Below are positions 61,616-64,000 of a DNA stretch of 64,000 nt, in pieces. Under the pieces are notes generated by a model. It worked only from the letters and a program-made list of their open reading frames with translations, had not been told where the DNA came from and did no database searches. The stretch lies in assembly GCA_963824805.1 (NCBI GenBank), contig CAWGQZ010000087.1, positions 29,185 through 93,184 of the forward strand, in the 5' to 3' direction. A program made the position numbers and the translations under genes. The number at the start of each line of letters is the position of its first letter. Position 1 is the stretch's first letter. The stretch is from DATBAT01 sp963824805. GTDB taxonomy: Bacteria > Acidobacteriota > Terriglobia > Terriglobales > Acidobacteriaceae.

Positions 61616-62725
61616 ATGCAGCCAACTAAGCATTCATCGCGCGGATTCACACTGGCAGAAATGCTAATTTCTTTGGCGCTCGGTCTGATGGTTGTTGGGG
61701 GCGCCGTGGAAATGTTCAGCCGGGCCATGGGTGGAACATTCACCGTTTCGCAACGGGCAGAAATGCAACAAGATCTGCGCGCTGCCGAGAACATGATGGT
61801 GAAAGACATCAGCCTGGCGGGCTCAGGCGGATTTATTACCGGCGGAATTCCACTGGTTTCGGGGGCAGGGATCTCGGATCCGCTTTACGGTTGTTCCAGT
61901 TCGGGTTGCGGGCCAAACGCCAAGAGCGGCGTGGCTTTCCCTAAAGAAACCGGAGTCAATCACCTGTATGCAATCACTCCCGGATATCGCATGGGTGCGG
62001 TTCTCAACGCCACCCAGGGAGCTACGGATGTGATCACCGTGGCATCCATGGACAGCACACTGCCGTTAAACCAATATACGATGGCATTCCCCGGTGCGAA
62101 TCCCACGACGGCGACCTTCACATTGCCAATCATTCCGCCGAATCCTTTGCCCGCAGCGGTAACTGATTCCGGGGTTGGCCTTAAGCCAGGCGATTTCATT
62201 CTCATCGCAGGCACGTTGAAAGGCTCCACGGCTTACGCTGTGGCAGAAGTGAGCGACTCTTCGGGCGTTGCCAGCCCCTACACTGTCCACTTCAATTCTC
62301 CCAGCAACAGCAAGCTGAATCAGATTGGCGGCAGTCACGGGTTATCCGACATATCGACGGCTACCAATATTTCCGCGCAACGCTTGTGGCTGGTCACATA
62401 CTACGTCGACACCAAACCCGATGGAACCCCGGTCCTAATGCGTCAGCTAGACGCGCGCGTTCCGGTTGCGCTGACGGAAAACATCTCTGATTTGCGTTTT
62501 CTGTACGACATTTACGACGACACCAAGAATCCCCCGACACAAAACAATACCCCGGATGCCTTTCTGTCGACTGGGGGCAGTCCCAATTTGATTCGCAAGA
62601 CAACGATTCAACACCTGACTATTCGCAGCCCGCTGTCTGGCGGCAACGGCTATCAGGGAATGGACGTGCAGACCTCTATCAGCGCTCGCAATCTGGGCTA
62701 TGGAGATCGCTACCCGATTCAGTAA
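61616..62725 (+). CDS. Type IV minor pilin, PilW type
   Basis: 369 aa. Leader cleavage at SSRG/FTLAEML with Glu5, then the hydrophobic helix ISLALGLMVVGGAVEMFSRA. A long globular domain with beta repeats follows, typical of PilW (QRAEMQQDLRAAENMMVKDI near the start; ALTENISDLRFLYDIYDD later). Ten nt downstream of the PilV-type gene. Pilus-tip initiation complex component by analogy. Confidence 0.88.
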   Translation: MQPTKHSSRGFTLAEMLISLALGLMVVGGAVEMFSRAMGGTFTVSQRAEMQQDLRAAENMMVKDISLAGSGGFITGGIPLVSGAGISDPLYGCSSSGCGPNAKSGVAFPKETGVNHLYAITPGYRMGAVLNATQGATDVITVASMDSTLPLNQYTMAFPGANPTTATFTLPIIPPNPLPAAVTDSGVGLKPGDFILIAGTLKGSTAYAVAEVSDSSGVASPYTVHFNSPSNSKLNQIGGSHGLSDISTATNISAQRLWLVTYYVDTKPDGTPVLMRQLDARVPVALTENISDLRFLYDIYDDTKNPPTQNNTPDAFLSTGGSPNLIRKTTIQHLTIRSPLSGGNGYQGMDVQTSISARNLGYGDRYPIQ

Positions 62726-62751
62726 TTGGGTGTCGAGGGGAGTTTGGGAGT

Positions 62752-64000
62752 ATGAGACATTTCGCCATGAAAAGCACCAAGGGCCGTTCCCGGGGATTCA
62801 CCCTGATCGCTTCACTTATGCTGATGCTGCTGATGTCGGCTGTCGCTGTCGGCCTGCTCATGATGGTCAACACCGAGAGTCGGGTCGGCAACAGCGATCT
62901 GGAGAACAATGCCGCCTACCATTCGGCAGAAGGCGCGATGGAGAAGATGGCTGCTGATCTCAACGGAATGTACGCCAGCATCCTGGCGCCGCAAGTTGGC
63001 GACATCCAAAACCTCAGCAGCCTTGCCCCAAACAACGATCCCATGGTGACCTATCCGGAGTATTCGCTCACTCCGCACACCAAAGTCGACGCCAACGGAA
63101 ATGTGGGCCCCGACACCGGTTGGGGCAGGATTACGGCCGGCGCCTATAAGGACCTCTACGCGCAAATATTACAAGTCGACCTCAAAGCGACGGCAGAGCG
63201 TCGGTTGGGCGACCAGGTCAGCATGATGCGGACGGTCGAAGTCGCAATGATCCCCGTGTTTCAGTTCGGCGTGTTCTCCGACAGCGATCTCGGGTTCTTC
63301 AGCAGTCCGGATCTGGATTTCGCCGGTCGCGTGCATACTAATGGAGACTTATATCTCGGTGTCGCCAACGGCAATACTCTGACCTTTCACGACAAGATCA
63401 CTGCCTACGGTGAAGTCATCCGTAGAAAACTGCCCAACGGCCTCGACGCCTCGAGTAACAACGATAGCGGCACCGTCGATATTCTGAATGCCGCACAGGG
63501 ATGTGATTCCAGCCCGCGATCCTGCCGCCCTATGGGCCAAGACGAGGGCTCGGTCGTAAGCGGACCAGGCTCTGCTATAACGCGGGCCCTCCCAATCGTG
63601 GAATACCGTTTCCACCGTCCTGTACAACAACTGGATAGTCAATGGCGATTGGGGCCAGGGACAGGGCACAGGTGTGAAGCCCCTCAAAGTGCCATTTGTA
63701 CGTGGCACGAATCAGCCCTACGAAATTATTCGCCGCCCTCCGCAAGGTGGGCGCCAACTTCGACGCTGGGGCGTCGCGCTTTACAATCAGGCTCAGATTC
63801 GCGTGCTGTTGTCGGAATCCGGCGGAATTACCCGGAGGGGCGGGCAACTGCAAGAACATTCGCCTGGCTAACGTGGATGACCCACGGCCCGGCGTCCACC
63901 GACCTTACGGCAAGGGCGTACCCGCCACGACGGTTGCGGGATTACCGGTACTACCTTCTGGGGGCACCTATAACACGTTTTTTGCAGAAGGGTCGACGGG
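62752..64000 (+). CDS. Type IV minor pilin, PilX type, partial and frameshifted
   Basis: Begins MRHFAMKSTKGRSRGFTLIA; mature residue 5 is Ala instead of Glu, as in many PilX proteins. The first approximately 270 residues are continuous (to EGSVVSGPGSA). Thereafter the coding frame must be changed near 63571, 63592, 63750-63775 and 63815 to follow the protein (SWNTVSTVLYNNWIVNGDWG, PLKVPFVRGTNQPYEIIRRP, GANFDAGASR, LYNQAQIRVLL, NPAELPGGAGNCKNIRLANV). It runs off the window's right edge. PilY1 often follows such clusters; that lies outside this window. Confidence 0.8.
   Translation, partial: MRHFAMKSTKGRSRGFTLIASLMLMLLMSAVAVGLLMMVNTESRVGNSDLENNAAYHSAEGAMEKMAADLNGMYASILAPQVGDIQNLSSLAPNNDPMVTYPEYSLTPHTKVDANGNVGPDTGWGRITAGAYKDLYAQILQVDLKATAERRLGDQVSMMRTVEVAMIPVFQFGVFSDSDLGFFSSPDLDFAGRVHTNGDLYLGVANGNTLTFHDKITAYGEVIRRKLPNGLDASSNNDSGTVDILNAAQGCDSSPRSCRPMGQDEGSVVSGPGSAITRALPIVEYRFHRPVQQLDSQWRLGPGTGHRCEAPQSAICTWHESALRNYSPPSARWAPTSTLGRRALQSGSDSRAVVGIRRNYPEGRATARTFAWLTWMTHGPASTDLTARAYPPRRLRDYRYYLLGAPITRFLQKGRR

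Overview
The window is 64 kb of bacterial chromosome, roughly 55-60% GC and almost fully coding. It most resembles an Acidobacteriota genome of the Terriglobia / Koribacter type. This is inference from gene content: a TonB-type C-terminal domain with a PEYSEEARKAGYQGT core, several DinB-fold proteins, REC-PilZ fusions, many secreted serine hydrolases, a Pal lipoprotein with an Ig-like insert, and dispersed hairpins of a type familiar from that phylum. There is no 16S gene to settle it. I found no tRNA, rRNA, CRISPR array, transposase, integrase or prophage gene.

Layout. 0-8.5 kb (minus): hemX-hemA; an exported M28 peptidase with a class-A-type serine hydrolase and a small unknown protein; an EamA exporter; OsmC; a REC-PilZ regulator. 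8.5-14 kb (minus): glpF-glpK-glpD glycerol operon preceded by a class-C-type serine hydrolase. 14-24.8 kb (plus): a ketosynthase, two broken DinB genes, a stand-alone receiver, a transmembrane Ser/Thr kinase, a large PIG-L deacetylase, APC and MFS transporters, and an exported DinB protein. 24.8-33 kb: thrC-thrB, a D-2-hydroxyacid dehydrogenase, exported unknowns, dienelactone hydrolase, two more DinB proteins and an ExbD-like protein with a signal peptide instead of the usual anchor. 33.3-38.7 kb (plus): a complete tolQ-tolR-tolA-tolB-pal-cpoB envelope operon, then a TonB-domain remnant. 39-48 kb: a SpoIIE-type phosphatase, small secreted or membrane proteins, a broken class III aminotransferase, a GGR-type flavoprotein, YceI, and a serine-hydrolase homologue lacking all three catalytic motifs. 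48-56 kb (minus): korAB (2-oxoacid:ferredoxin oxidoreductase, heavily frameshifted), accA, dnaE. 56-64 kb (plus): ugd-uxs nucleotide-sugar genes, a REC-PilZ-PilZ regulator, a Cys-rich membrane protein and a cluster of minor type IV pilins that runs off the window.

Themes. The window is dominated by envelope biology: Tol-Pal, exported hydrolases, pilus assembly, UDP-sugar supply and three PilZ domains with intact c-di-GMP-binding motifs. Central metabolism is represented by heme, glycerol, threonine, fatty-acid and ferredoxin-linked 2-oxoacid genes.

Quality warning. Eight genes have broken reading frames. Single shifts occur near 15.6, 16.85, 26.67 and 42.8 kb. Dense clusters lie at 46.7-50.6 kb (about ten shifts) and 63.57-63.82 kb (at least four). 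Protein similarity continues intact across every break, so consensus indel errors are the simplest explanation, although real decay is not excluded. I did not find a convincing new multi-gene system. The best novelty candidates are the catalytically dead serine-hydrolase homologue, the anchorless ExbD-like protein under a long dyad, and the c-di-GMP-linked surface region at the right end.
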